Below are positions 15,878 through 24,179 of a stretch of 37,237 nt of DNA, in pieces; within the stretch, counting starts at the first letter, position 1, and each line of letters begins with the position of its first letter. The notes below the pieces were generated by a model that was not told where the DNA came from, made no database searches, and was given only the letters and a program-made list of their open reading frames with translations. Source of the DNA: Bacteroidales bacterium (GTDB lineage Bacteria; Bacteroidota; Bacteroidia; Bacteroidales; UBA932). The translations under genes were made by a program, and so were the position numbers. The stretch is taken from positions 1 through 37,237 of the forward strand of contig JAKSJN010000019.1 in NCBI GenBank assembly GCA_024402135.1, given 5' to 3'.

Positions 15878-18331
15878 GTGAAGAGACTTGACCGCTTCAT
15901 ACTGAAGAACTTCCTGGTGGCGTTTTTCGCCATCCTCTTCGTCGTGGTCTTCATCATGATGATGCAGTTCCTGTGGGTCTATATCGACGAGCTGGTCGGC
16001 AAGGGGCTTGGACTGAAGGTGATCCTTGAGTTCATGGGATGGGGAGCATGCACGATGCTCCCTGTCGAGATTCCGCTTGCGACCCTGCTCGCTTCCATGA
16101 TGGTCATCGGTCAGATGGCCGAGAACGTGGAACTTACGGCCATAAAGGCATCAGGAGTCTCACTTCTGAGAGTCATGGCACCCGTGTTTGCCGCTTCTGT
16201 CGTCATCTGTGTCGGATCCTATTTTGTCTCAAACAACCTTGTTCCGGTGGCGTACAACAAGATCTATACGCTTCGAGACGATTTCGGAAGGACCAAGGAT
16301 GAGATCAAGATTCCGGCAGGTATCTTCTACGACGGCATAGACGGTTACGTGCTCAGAGTCGACAGCAGGGATGACAGCAAGGGCATGATGTATGGCGTGA
16401 TGGTATATGACCATAGCGCACACAAAGGCAACGTCAGCCTGACCATGGCCGACTCTGCAAGCCTGAAGATGTCGAAGGCAAAGGACTATCTTACCTTCAC
16501 CCTTTATTCAGGCACCAATTATCAGGAAGATAATATCCTGGAGCGCAGGGATACGTCCCTGGAGCTCAACAGGACCAGCTTTGACAGACAGGAACTTCTG
16601 ATCACCCTCGAGAACTATGCATTCGAGAAGTCGGATTCCAGCCGTTTCGGCGACCAGGTCAAGTCCAAGCGCAACGGCCTTCTCATTCATGAGAGGGATT
16701 CGATCAACCTTTTGGCAGAAGAGGCCCGTGCGAAGCATTACCGTCTCATGATGACAGTTGACGGCATCATACGACCACAGCAGCTTGATACAACCTGGGA
16801 AAAGAAAGGCCTGAGCAACTTCCAGGAAGATAATTTCATGGTCTGGGACAAGGCCGACCACGAACTGAGCTCACTTCAGCTTGCTGTAGGCAGAGCCGAG
16901 GCTCTCTCCACACGTCTGGAGGAATTCGGCAGGGAAGTGTATGACTATCTGTTCTTCCTTCCGAAGATGAGGCTCGATATCATGCGAAAGTTCGCTGCTG
17001 CATTCGCCTGCCTTATCCTGTTCCTTATCGGAGCTCCGCTCGGCTCCTTCGTGCGCCGTGGAAACCTGGGCGTTTTCGCGATCATCTCCGTACTGTTCTT
17101 CGTGCTCTATTGGGTGATCGACATCTCTGGCCAGAAGATTGCACGTGATGGCGGTATGAATGCAGCTCTGGGAGCCTTCATGGCGTCGCTGGTGCTGATG
17201 CCCATTGCGGCCTTCCTTGTATGGAAAGCCGTCCATGATTCCTCTATGTTCAACTTCGATCAGTTCAAGATGACGTGGAGAAAAACCAAAACAAAGATCA
17301 TGTCAGTGTTCAAGAAACCGAGAATCGTATACATGGGTACGCCGGACTTCGCCGTCGCACCTCTTGATGCCCTCATCCAGAAGGGCTATGACATCGTGGG
17401 TATAGTGACCGTTGCGGACAAGCCTAGCGGACGCGGACTCAAGATGAACGAAAGTGCAGTGAAGAAATATGCAGTGGAGCACAATATCCCTGTTCTTCAG
17501 CCTGTGAAGCTCAAGGATCCCGAGTTCCTTGAAGCTCTTGCCGCGTGGAAGGCGGATCTTTTCGTCGTCGTTGCATTCCGTATGCTTCCGGAGGAAGTAT
17601 GGCGCATGCCTCGCCTGGGAACCTTCAACCTTCATGCTGCACTTCTGCCACAATACCGTGGTGCGGCTCCTATCAACTGGGCTGTCATCAACGGCGAGCG
17701 CATAACCGGTGCGACGACATTCATGATAGACAAGAATATCGACACCGGTGGAATCATTTTCCGCCAGGACTACAGGATAAAGGACAGCGACAATGCCGGC
17801 GACGTCCATGATGCTCTCATGGAGATTGGCCAGAGGCTCGTATGCGATACCGTCGAGGGTCTTATCGAAGGCAATGTCGAGACCCGTGTTCAGCGCAGCT
17901 TCATCCAGGGATCGGAGGAACTCCGTCCGGCACCTAAGCTTACCCGCGAGCTCTGCAACCTGGACTGGAACGATTCATCAGTCAACGTCCGTAACCTTGT
18001 ACGTGGTCTGTCTCCATATCCAACGGCATACACAGAAATCGAGAATGCGGCAGGAGAGCGTCTCAGCATGAAGATTTTCCGCGCCGAGTTCGCCGAGGAT
18101 GGACAGTATGATTCCGCCGCCGCACCGGGAACCATCATGACCGATGGCAAGACCTGGCTTACAGTCCGAACAGCCGATGGCGCGCTTCGTCTCGAGGATA
18201 TTCAGCTCACCGGCAAGAAGCGCATGGAGATCGGCGCATTCCTTCTTGGTTTCCGTGAACCTCAGTCATGGAAGGCTGTCTGCGGCACTTCGCGGGCAGT
18301 CAAGGAGGCCATAGGCACCAGCAACGCGTAG
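15878..18331 (+). CDS. Fusion of LptG-type permease and methionyl-tRNA formyltransferase
   Basis: One uninterrupted 817-codon frame encodes two unrelated proteins. Residues 1 to about 465 are an LptF/LptG-family permease of the lipopolysaccharide export ABC complex: membrane helices at about 12-35, 55-80 and 98-118, a periplasmic domain at about 120-350, and helices at about 370-450. Residues 475-817 are methionyl-tRNA formyltransferase, which formylates initiator Met-tRNA. It shows RIVYMGTPDFA, LLPQYRGAAPI and catalytic residues N584, H586 and D622. Start is GTG at 15878; no ATG lies suitably nearby. An internal ATG at 17300 (MSVFKKPRIVYMG) could give free Fmt. A GGAG lies 19 nt before it, too far for a normal ribosome site. 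Either a true two-domain protein or internal initiation is possible. The stop is 15 nt before the next gene. Confidence 0.9.
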   Translation: MKRLDRFILKNFLVAFFAILFVVVFIMMMQFLWVYIDELVGKGLGLKVILEFMGWGACTMLPVEIPLATLLASMMVIGQMAENVELTAIKASGVSLLRVMAPVFAASVVICVGSYFVSNNLVPVAYNKIYTLRDDFGRTKDEIKIPAGIFYDGIDGYVLRVDSRDDSKGMMYGVMVYDHSAHKGNVSLTMADSASLKMSKAKDYLTFTLYSGTNYQEDNILERRDTSLELNRTSFDRQELLITLENYAFEKSDSSRFGDQVKSKRNGLLIHERDSINLLAEEARAKHYRLMMTVDGIIRPQQLDTTWEKKGLSNFQEDNFMVWDKADHELSSLQLAVGRAEALSTRLEEFGREVYDYLFFLPKMRLDIMRKFAAAFACLILFLIGAPLGSFVRRGNLGVFAIISVLFFVLYWVIDISGQKIARDGGMNAALGAFMASLVLMPIAAFLVWKAVHDSSMFNFDQFKMTWRKTKTKIMSVFKKPRIVYMGTPDFAVAPLDALIQKGYDIVGIVTVADKPSGRGLKMNESAVKKYAVEHNIPVLQPVKLKDPEFLEALAAWKADLFVVVAFRMLPEEVWRMPRLGTFNLHAALLPQYRGAAPINWAVINGERITGATTFMIDKNIDTGGIIFRQDYRIKDSDNAGDVHDALMEIGQRLVCDTVEGLIEGNVETRVQRSFIQGSEELRPAPKLTRELCNLDWNDSSVNVRNLVRGLSPYPTAYTEIENAAGERLSMKIFRAEFAEDGQYDSAAAPGTIMTDGKTWLTVRTADGALRLEDIQLTGKKRMEIGAFLLGFREPQSWKAVCGTSRAVKEAIGTSNA

Positions 18332-18346
18332 ATTTGACAGACAGTT

Positions 18347-19363
18347 ATGTCCGAACACGAGAAACTGCATCTTGACAAGTACATCCTCAATCCGGAGACT
18401 CTCATGTATGAGCCTCTGGAGAGGTCGCTGAAGACACGTTTCCTGAGGACCGTCATGGTCATCCTTGCGAGCGTGGCTATCGCGTGGCTGTACTTCTGGA
18501 TATATGTTTCCGTGCTCGGCAACGATTCTCCGAAGCTGTCGATGCTGAAGAAGAACAACGCCCGCTGGGAATCGAGGCTGGAACTGATAAATCACAGGAT
18601 GGACCGCTGCGAAGACATTCTTGGCGGTCTCGAACTGCGAGACGAGGATGTGTACCGTTCCATCTTCGGACTTGGAGAGATTTCTTCCGACCTTCGTCAC
18701 GGTGGACTGGACGGCGAGGCCAGTTTCGCTGCGCTGGACCGCAATGTGGCGGGAAGCAAGCTCATAGCTACATCGGACCGTCTGGACAATCTTCTGAAAG
18801 CCGTCTCTGTCCAGAGCAAGTCGCTGGATGAAATATCCATGCTCTCGAAGAGGGCAGGGGACATGGCATCCTGCATACCGGCAATCCCTCCTATGGATCC
18901 TGATCCAAGGAACTACAGGTTTACCAGCCATTTCGGATATCGTTCAGACCCTCTCGGAGGCCATACTGCGTTCCATTCGGGAGTCGATTTTTCGATGAAA
19001 AAGGGTAATCCTGTATATGCTACCGGAGATGGCGTAGTGGAACTTGTAGACTTCAAGTTCACAGGCTACGGCAACGAGGTGATCATCGATCATGGCTTCG
19101 GTTACAAGACCAGGTATGCACATCTCAGCGTCATCAATGTCGCAGAGGGCATGAAACTGAAGAGAGGAGACTGCATAGGCGAGTCCGGCAATTCCGGCAA
19201 GACCTCCGGCCCGCATCTTCATTATGAAGTGCATTACAGGGGTGCACCAATCAATCCAGAGCCATTCTTTGACCTGGATATGTCGTCCGAAGAATACAAG
19301 ACGATGGTCCGCATGAGGGACGAATCGTCTGTGGCTGTTCTGCATAAATCAAAAAGACGTTGA
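18347..19363 (+). CDS. M23 metallopeptidase, membrane-anchored, copy 1
   Basis: This is a LytM/M23-type cell-wall endopeptidase of 338 residues. A basic N-terminal segment precedes one membrane helix (about residues 34-57). A helical stalk (about 62-175) follows, and then the peptidase domain. Zinc ligands are present as H210 and D214 (HSGVD) and H292 (HLHYE), with H259 in YAHL, so the enzyme looks active rather than an EnvC-like pseudo-peptidase. It would sit in the inner membrane with the catalytic domain in the periplasm. A homologous gene begins 3 nt downstream, and the LptG-Fmt gene ends 15 nt upstream. The exact peptidoglycan bond cut is unknown. Confidence 0.92.
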   Translation: MSEHEKLHLDKYILNPETLMYEPLERSLKTRFLRTVMVILASVAIAWLYFWIYVSVLGNDSPKLSMLKKNNARWESRLELINHRMDRCEDILGGLELRDEDVYRSIFGLGEISSDLRHGGLDGEASFAALDRNVAGSKLIATSDRLDNLLKAVSVQSKSLDEISMLSKRAGDMASCIPAIPPMDPDPRNYRFTSHFGYRSDPLGGHTAFHSGVDFSMKKGNPVYATGDGVVELVDFKFTGYGNEVIIDHGFGYKTRYAHLSVINVAEGMKLKRGDCIGESGNSGKTSGPHLHYEVHYRGAPINPEPFFDLDMSSEEYKTMVRMRDESSVAVLHKSKRR

Positions 19364-19366
19364 GGT

Positions 19367-20257
19367 ATGTGGAAGGTCATCAAGAAAATACTCGGATACA
19401 TTGCTGTATCGATATCGCTTGCCATTTTCTACTACGTGGTATTTGCATATTTTGTAAGTACTGACACGGAGAAGCGTCTCATAGCCGAGAACCGCATGTA
19501 CGCGGAAGCTTACTCGAGACTGATCGAGGAGGCAGGCCTAATCGAAGATGCTGTCGAAGAACTTACCTTGCGTGATGACAGGATCTACATGGATGTATTC
19601 AACGCCAATGCTCCGATTCCGGATCCTGCGAATCCGGGCGAATACGTGAATGTCGCAGACAGCGTTGCCGAGCACAGGATTGCCCGTTACGTTGAGCAGA
19701 AGCTCGACAGGATATATGAGAATGCCTCTGATGTGGAGGCCAATTTCAGAAAGATAATGGACAGGCTCCAGAACGGGGCGGATTCACTTCCTCCCCTGTG
19801 TCTGCCGCTGGATGGCATCTCGTATGCCCAGGTCGGAGCCTCCCTCGGGTCCAAGGTCAACCCGTTCTACAAGGTTGAGGTACAGCATGACGGCCTGGAT
19901 CTGCTCGCACAGCAGGGAGCCTCCGTCTATGCTTCCGCTGATGGCGTCGTGACCGAGGTGATACGTTCCGGAAAAGGTCGTGGCAACCAGGTGGAGATAA
20001 CTCATGAGGGCGGTTATGTGACCTTGTACGCCCATCTTGGAAACATCAAGGTGTCCAAGGGCCAGAAGGTCAGCCGCGGCAAGGTGATAGCTACAGTCGG
20101 AATCAGCGGCAGCTCATTTGCCCCGCACCTTCATTATGAAGTACACCGTCACGGAGTGGCGATAGATCCGGTGAACTGCCTGTTTGCATCTCTGGACGCC
20201 GCCGAGTACGCCAATTTCATGTATATGGCATCCAAGACAGGACAATCCCTGGATTAA
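19367..20257 (+). CDS. M23 metallopeptidase, membrane-anchored, copy 2
   Basis: This is a second M23 peptidase of 296 residues with the same layout as its upstream neighbour: one membrane helix (about residues 8-30), a helical stalk (about 33-135) and a LytM domain. Zinc ligands are H174 and D178 (HDGLD) and H256 (HLHYE), with H223 in YAHL, so it also looks active. The two proteins share the stalk phrase LRD(E/D)D(V/R)IY/VY and the YTRYAHL/VTLYAHL region but are otherwise clearly diverged. This suggests an old tandem duplication. It starts 3 nt after copy 1 and is followed after 9 nt by the MerR-like gene. Confidence 0.92.
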   Translation: MWKVIKKILGYIAVSISLAIFYYVVFAYFVSTDTEKRLIAENRMYAEAYSRLIEEAGLIEDAVEELTLRDDRIYMDVFNANAPIPDPANPGEYVNVADSVAEHRIARYVEQKLDRIYENASDVEANFRKIMDRLQNGADSLPPLCLPLDGISYAQVGASLGSKVNPFYKVEVQHDGLDLLAQQGASVYASADGVVTEVIRSGKGRGNQVEITHEGGYVTLYAHLGNIKVSKGQKVSRGKVIATVGISGSSFAPHLHYEVHRHGVAIDPVNCLFASLDAAEYANFMYMASKTGQSLD

Positions 20258-20266
20258 GATATAGTT

Positions 20267-20584
20267 ATGGCAAAGACATTCTACACTATTGGAGAGACAG
20301 CAGAACTCCTGGGACTGAACGTATCGATGGTACGATACTGGTCCAATGAATTCCCGAGGTTTGTGAAGCCAGAGCGCAATGCAAAGGGGAACAGGCTTTA
20401 CAGGGAATCGGACATCGAGGCGCTGAAGCGTATCGATTATCTGGTGAACGTCCGTAAGATGACTCTCGAGGGAGCCCGCAAGGCCCTTGGTGCAGAGCGT
20501 ACTTCCGTGGACCGCGAGGGACGTGTCCTCGAAACGCTCAAGGATATACGCGAACAGCTTCTGGAAGTCCGTAAATCGCTCTAG
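20267..20584 (+). CDS. MerR-family transcriptional regulator, short
   Basis: This 105-residue protein is a MerR-type winged helix-turn-helix regulator. The recognition region FYTIGETAELLGLNVSMVRY and RLYRESDIEALKRI are typical. The C-terminal part is a short helix suited to dimerisation, and there is no ligand- or metal-binding domain and no cysteine. It lies inside the long gene run, 9 nt after the second M23 gene and 2 nt before the Nif3-like gene. Its position gives no clear target. Similar short MerR proteins sit next to M23 genes in Bacteroidota by my recollection, but their role is not known to me. Confidence 0.88.
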   Translation: MAKTFYTIGETAELLGLNVSMVRYWSNEFPRFVKPERNAKGNRLYRESDIEALKRIDYLVNVRKMTLEGARKALGAERTSVDREGRVLETLKDIREQLLEVRKSL

Positions 20585-20586
20585 CC

Positions 20587-21366
20587 ATGAAAGTAAGTGA
20601 TATTGCATCTGTAGTGGAGTCTTTCGCTCCGCTCGGTCTGCAGGAAAAGTGGGACAACAGCGGCCTGGCCATAGGCTCGCCTGATTCCGAGGTTCATGGA
20701 GTGCTTGTCGGCTTCGATTGCACGCCAGAACTTATTTCCGAGGCAATCCGTGTCGGAGCAGATATGGTCATCACGCATCATCCTCTGATCTTCGGTGGAC
20801 TTAAGAAAATATGTCCCGAGGATCCTGTCGGCAAGGCTGTCATGATGGCAGTCTCCAACGGTATCGCTGTATATGCCGCCCACACCAATGCGGACAAGGT
20901 GATCGAAGGTGTCAGCGGCGCAATGGCACGACGTCTCGGACTGAAGGACATACAGGTCCTGGACGACGATGGCGACGGACACGGACTTGGAGCTGTCGGT
21001 ATTCTTCAGTCTCCTCTTGCCGTTCCCGAGGCTTTGGAACTGGTCCGCTCGGCATTCGGACTGTCTGTCGTGCGCTGTTCCCGCCCGGTTGGCTGCAAGA
21101 TCTCCAAGGTGGCCATGTGCGGAGGTTCAGGCTCATCTCTCATCTCTGCCGCCCAGGCTTCCGGAGCCCAGCTGTATCTGTGTGGCGATGTGTCTTATCA
21201 TCATTTCTTTACGTCTGGAGACTTCATGATTATGGACATCGGGCATTTTGAGAGTGAAGTCGAGATAGCCGAGATTTTATTTTCTCTGATAAGGAAAAAT
21301 TTTCCTAACTTTGCCGTTCATATGAGTTCCGACATTCGGAACGCTAATCCGATATATTATTTGTAG
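20587..21366 (+). CDS. Nif3-like dinuclear metal center protein
   Basis: This is a member of the Nif3/DUF34 family, sometimes annotated as GTP cyclohydrolase I type 2, although its physiological reaction is unsettled. Metal ligands are in THHPLIFG (about residues 59-66), AHTNAD (about 98-103) and GHFESE near the C-terminus, with GDVSYHH before the last. Length is 259 residues, so it is the short form without the PII-like inserted domain seen in some homologues. It lies directly before a zinc-ribbon coiled-coil gene, a pairing commonly seen in this phylum. The last 70 nt are AT-rich and seem to carry a promoter for the next gene. Confidence 0.92.
   Translation: MKVSDIASVVESFAPLGLQEKWDNSGLAIGSPDSEVHGVLVGFDCTPELISEAIRVGADMVITHHPLIFGGLKKICPEDPVGKAVMMAVSNGIAVYAAHTNADKVIEGVSGAMARRLGLKDIQVLDDDGDGHGLGAVGILQSPLAVPEALELVRSAFGLSVVRCSRPVGCKISKVAMCGGSGSSLISAAQASGAQLYLCGDVSYHHFFTSGDFMIMDIGHFESEVEIAEILFSLIRKNFPNFAVHMSSDIRNANPIYYL
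21292..21313 (+). promoter_or_regulatory. Internal promoter candidate with adjoining palindrome
   Basis: Within the 3' end of the Nif3-like gene, TAACTTTG (21306-21313) matches TAnnTTTG. It is preceded by a perfect palindrome, AGGAAAA-A-TTTTCCT (21292-21306), which shares its last base with the promoter element. TTTC at 21281-21284 could be a -33 element with a 21-nt spacer. The next gene begins at 21373, giving a leader of about 55 nt. The AT-rich block stands out from the coding sequence around it. Confidence 0.45.
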
Positions 21367-21372
21367 AAAAAT

Positions 21373-22185
21373 ATGGCAACCAAAAAAATCACTAAAGTCG
21401 AGACTCCGATCGACCAGAGAGAAACCTTCGTTTCCCTCCAGAAGACCTTTGCTGACTCAGATCTGAGCGTAGAGGAGAAACTCAAGACTCTCTACGAGCT
21501 CCAGAAGGCCGATACCGAGATCGACAAGATTCTCCAGCTCCGTGGTGAACTTCCAGGTGAGGTAGCTGCTCTCGAGAAGGAAATCGCCGACATGAAGGAC
21601 CAGATTGAGAAGGAGTCCGCTATGGTAGAGGGCTTCAACGCCAATATCGCTGCAGCCAAGGAAGAGATCGTAGAGCTCGATGCCCAGATCGTAAGCTACC
21701 GCGGTCAGCTCGAGAACATCTCGAACAGCCGTGAGTACGATTCGATCAGCAAGGAGGTCGAGAACCTTGACCTTCTCCGCCAGATTGCCGAGAAGAAGAT
21801 CAATGAGTCCAAGAACGCCATCCTTGACAGAAAGGCAAGGATCGAGGACATCAAGGACAGGATCTCTATGCGCGAGGAGGATCTCGAGGCAAAGCAGAAG
21901 GAGCTTGAGGTGATCGTTGAGTCTACTTCCAAGGAAGAGGCTGTCCTCCAGGCTCGCCGCAAGGCATGTGCAGAGAAGATCGACGCACGTACCATCAGCG
22001 CATACGACCGTATCCGCGCCAGCGTACATAACAGGCTTGCAGTCGTTTCTCTCTACAACGGAGACAGCTGCGGAGGCTGCTTCAGCACAGTTACCCCACA
22101 GCGCCGCGTAGAGATTGCATCCAACAAGAAGCTCATCATCTGTGAGCATTGTGGAAGAATCATCGTAAATCCGGACTTTGAATAG
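21373..22185 (+). CDS. Coiled-coil protein with C4 zinc ribbon
   Basis: This 270-residue protein is mostly a long coiled coil (about residues 35-205, rich in Glu, Lys and Leu heptads). It ends in a C4 zinc ribbon built from CGGC and CEHCGRI, with FSTVTPQRRVEI between them. It belongs to the family annotated as 'C4-type zinc ribbon domain-containing protein' (CdsZ-like). The family is widespread and its molecular function is not established to my knowledge. It follows the Nif3-like gene by 6 nt and precedes dnaB by 11 nt. An internal promoter candidate lies about 60 nt upstream, so it may be expressed apart from the genes before it. Confidence 0.88.
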   Translation: MATKKITKVETPIDQRETFVSLQKTFADSDLSVEEKLKTLYELQKADTEIDKILQLRGELPGEVAALEKEIADMKDQIEKESAMVEGFNANIAAAKEEIVELDAQIVSYRGQLENISNSREYDSISKEVENLDLLRQIAEKKINESKNAILDRKARIEDIKDRISMREEDLEAKQKELEVIVESTSKEEAVLQARRKACAEKIDARTISAYDRIRASVHNRLAVVSLYNGDSCGGCFSTVTPQRRVEIASNKKLIICEHCGRIIVNPDFE

Positions 22186-22196
22186 CAGACCGGTTT

Positions 22197-23741
22197 ATGC
22201 CTGAAGACAAGAAACGGAATACCCGTAAGAAAGATCAGGCTGTCAATTTCGATCAAATAGGGCTTGAGGTGGGAAACAAACCGCCCCAGGCTCTTGACGT
22301 CGAAGAGGCAGTCCTCGGTGCCATGCTTGTAGAGCCAGCCTGTATAGACGAGGCGATGGAACAGCTTGACGCCGGCTGCTTCTATGAGCAGCGTAACGGA
22401 ATGATCTTCGAGGCCATGAGCCGCCTCGTCCTGGAGCATACCCCTATCGATTCCCTGACCGTCAGCACAAAACTGATCGAGCAGGGCAATCTCGAGGCAG
22501 TCGGTGGACGAGTGCGTCTTGCCGAGCTGAGTGCAAAGATCGGTTCCGCCGCCCATATCGAGTACTATCTCAGGATTCTCAAGCAGAAGAAAATCCAGAG
22601 AGAACTCATCACTGCGTCATACAGCATCCTCAAGGACTCCTACGACGACTCGGTCAAGGTTGACGATCTCGTGGACAACGCCCAGAGCCGTATCTACGAT
22701 GCCATCCAGAGCAATGTCAAGAAGGATGTCCAGGATATAGGCTCGCTTATCAACGATGCTCTGGCCGACATCGAAAAGCAGCAGAACAACAAAGGCTACA
22801 GCGGAGTCCCTTCGGGCTACAACTGTATCGACCAGGTCACCCAGGGCTGGCAGCCTTCCGATCTGATCATTCTTGCTGCCCGTCCATCTGTCGGAAAGAC
22901 TGCGTTCGCGCTGAACATCGCAAGAAACGCCGCAGTGGACCACCATATGGGAGTCGCCGTGTTCTCGCTTGAAATGTCTGCCATACAGCTTACCAAACGA
23001 CTCATCACTTCCGAGTCCGAGCTCGAGGCTGACAAGATAAAGGGAGGAAAGAAACTTGAACCTGAGGACTGGCAGCGTCTTGAGGACAAGCTCAAGGCTC
23101 TGTCCAAGGCGCCTATCTATATCGACGATACGCCAGGCCTTCCTATCACCGAGTTCCGAACCAAGCTCAAGACACTTGTGAAGAACAAGAACGTCAGACT
23201 TGTTGTCGTCGACTACCTTCAGCTCATGCAGGGTCCTGCGGACCTGAGAGGTATGCGTGAACAGGAGGTGGCAGCGGTTTCCCGTACTCTCAAGGCTACG
23301 GCAAAGGAGCTTAACGTTCCGATCATCGCCCTGTCTCAGCTCTCGCGAAACTCCGTGCAGCGTCAGGCTGCCAGCGGCAAGCCTATGCTGAGTGACCTTC
23401 GTGAGTCCGGATCAATCGAGCAGGATGCCGACATGGTCATCTTTATCCATCGTCCGGACTATATCGGAATGTCGGAGAACCTGGAGGACCGCGAGAAGAC
23501 CCAGATCATCATCGCAAAGCACAGAAACGGTGAGACCAAGGATATCGACATGGTGTTCAAAAGCCATCTCATCCGTTTCATGGAGCCGGATGATCAGCTG
23601 TACACCCAGGCTGGCAAGCCTATCATGTCACGCATGAATCAGGATATGCCTCCTATGGGTCAGCCCGAATACAATCCTTTCGAAGGCGAAGGCGCACCAT
23701 TCTCGGGAGGTGGCTCGATGATGCCTAACAACGAATTCTAA
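22197..23741 (+). CDS. dnaB: Replicative DNA helicase DnaB
   Basis: DnaB is the hexameric 5'-3' helicase that opens the replication fork. The N-terminal domain (about residues 28-130) starts PQALDVEEAVLGAML. The RecA-like domain has the P-loop ARPSVGKTAF (K234, T235), the Walker B strand VVVDYLQLM (about 338-347), and SQLSRNSVQRQ. The length of 514 residues is ordinary, with a short low-complexity tail rich in Gly, Pro and Met. No intein interrupts the P-loop or the other motifs. It lies between the zinc-ribbon gene and the rseC-like gene that opens the rnf cluster, with gaps of 11 and 3 nt. Confidence 0.97.
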   Translation: MPEDKKRNTRKKDQAVNFDQIGLEVGNKPPQALDVEEAVLGAMLVEPACIDEAMEQLDAGCFYEQRNGMIFEAMSRLVLEHTPIDSLTVSTKLIEQGNLEAVGGRVRLAELSAKIGSAAHIEYYLRILKQKKIQRELITASYSILKDSYDDSVKVDDLVDNAQSRIYDAIQSNVKKDVQDIGSLINDALADIEKQQNNKGYSGVPSGYNCIDQVTQGWQPSDLIILAARPSVGKTAFALNIARNAAVDHHMGVAVFSLEMSAIQLTKRLITSESELEADKIKGGKKLEPEDWQRLEDKLKALSKAPIYIDDTPGLPITEFRTKLKTLVKNKNVRLVVVDYLQLMQGPADLRGMREQEVAAVSRTLKATAKELNVPIIALSQLSRNSVQRQAASGKPMLSDLRESGSIEQDADMVIFIHRPDYIGMSENLEDREKTQIIIAKHRNGETKDIDMVFKSHLIRFMEPDDQLYTQAGKPIMSRMNQDMPPMGQPEYNPFEGEGAPFSGGGSMMPNNEF

Positions 23742-23744
23742 GCC

Positions 23745-24164
23745 ATGGCAAAAGGAACAGTGACACATAAGGGCCGCGTCAAGGCCATAGATCCGGAAAA
23801 GACCACGGTCGAGATCATATCCGAGTCTGCCTGCGCTTCATGTCATGCAGCATCTCTGTGCGGCATGTCTGAAGCCAAGACCAAGATCATCGAGGTCCGG
23901 ACCAGCCCGTATGTCATGTACTCGGTCGGTGAGGAGGTCAATGTCAGTCTCAAGGCTACCATGGGCCACAAGGCTGTGTGGATGGGCTACGGCGTTCCTC
24001 TGGTCGTGCTGATCGCAGGCATACTGGTACCGACTGCGTTCGGTGTATCAGAACTGGCATCCGGTCTTGTCGGCCTGGGTGCCGTTGCCGTGTATTATGC
24101 CGTCCTGCGCATGCTGCGCGACGTGCTGAACAATGACTATGAATTCAATATCAGCAAAATATAA
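23745..24164 (+). CDS. RseC/MucC-like membrane protein preceding rnf
   Basis: This 139-residue protein belongs to the RseC/MucC family (SoxR-reducing system protein). The cysteine cluster C30-x2-C33-x5-C39 (CASCHAASLC) and two membrane helices (about residues 75-95 and 100-122) are typical. In gamma-proteobacteria RseC acts with RseA/RseB or with the Rsx complex that reduces SoxR. Here it sits 15 nt upstream of rnfB, a common arrangement in Bacteroidota, so a role in assembling or serving the RNF complex is the reasonable guess. No rseA, rseB or sigma factor gene is nearby. Confidence 0.88.
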   Translation: MAKGTVTHKGRVKAIDPEKTTVEIISESACASCHAASLCGMSEAKTKIIEVRTSPYVMYSVGEEVNVSLKATMGHKAVWMGYGVPLVVLIAGILVPTAFGVSELASGLVGLGAVAVYYAVLRMLRDVLNNDYEFNISKI

Positions 24165-24179
24165 TTAACCACTAATAAA

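Noticed and set aside
22197-23741. Possible intein in DnaB
   Set aside because: P-loop, Walker B and downstream motifs are contiguous, and the 514-residue length is normal.
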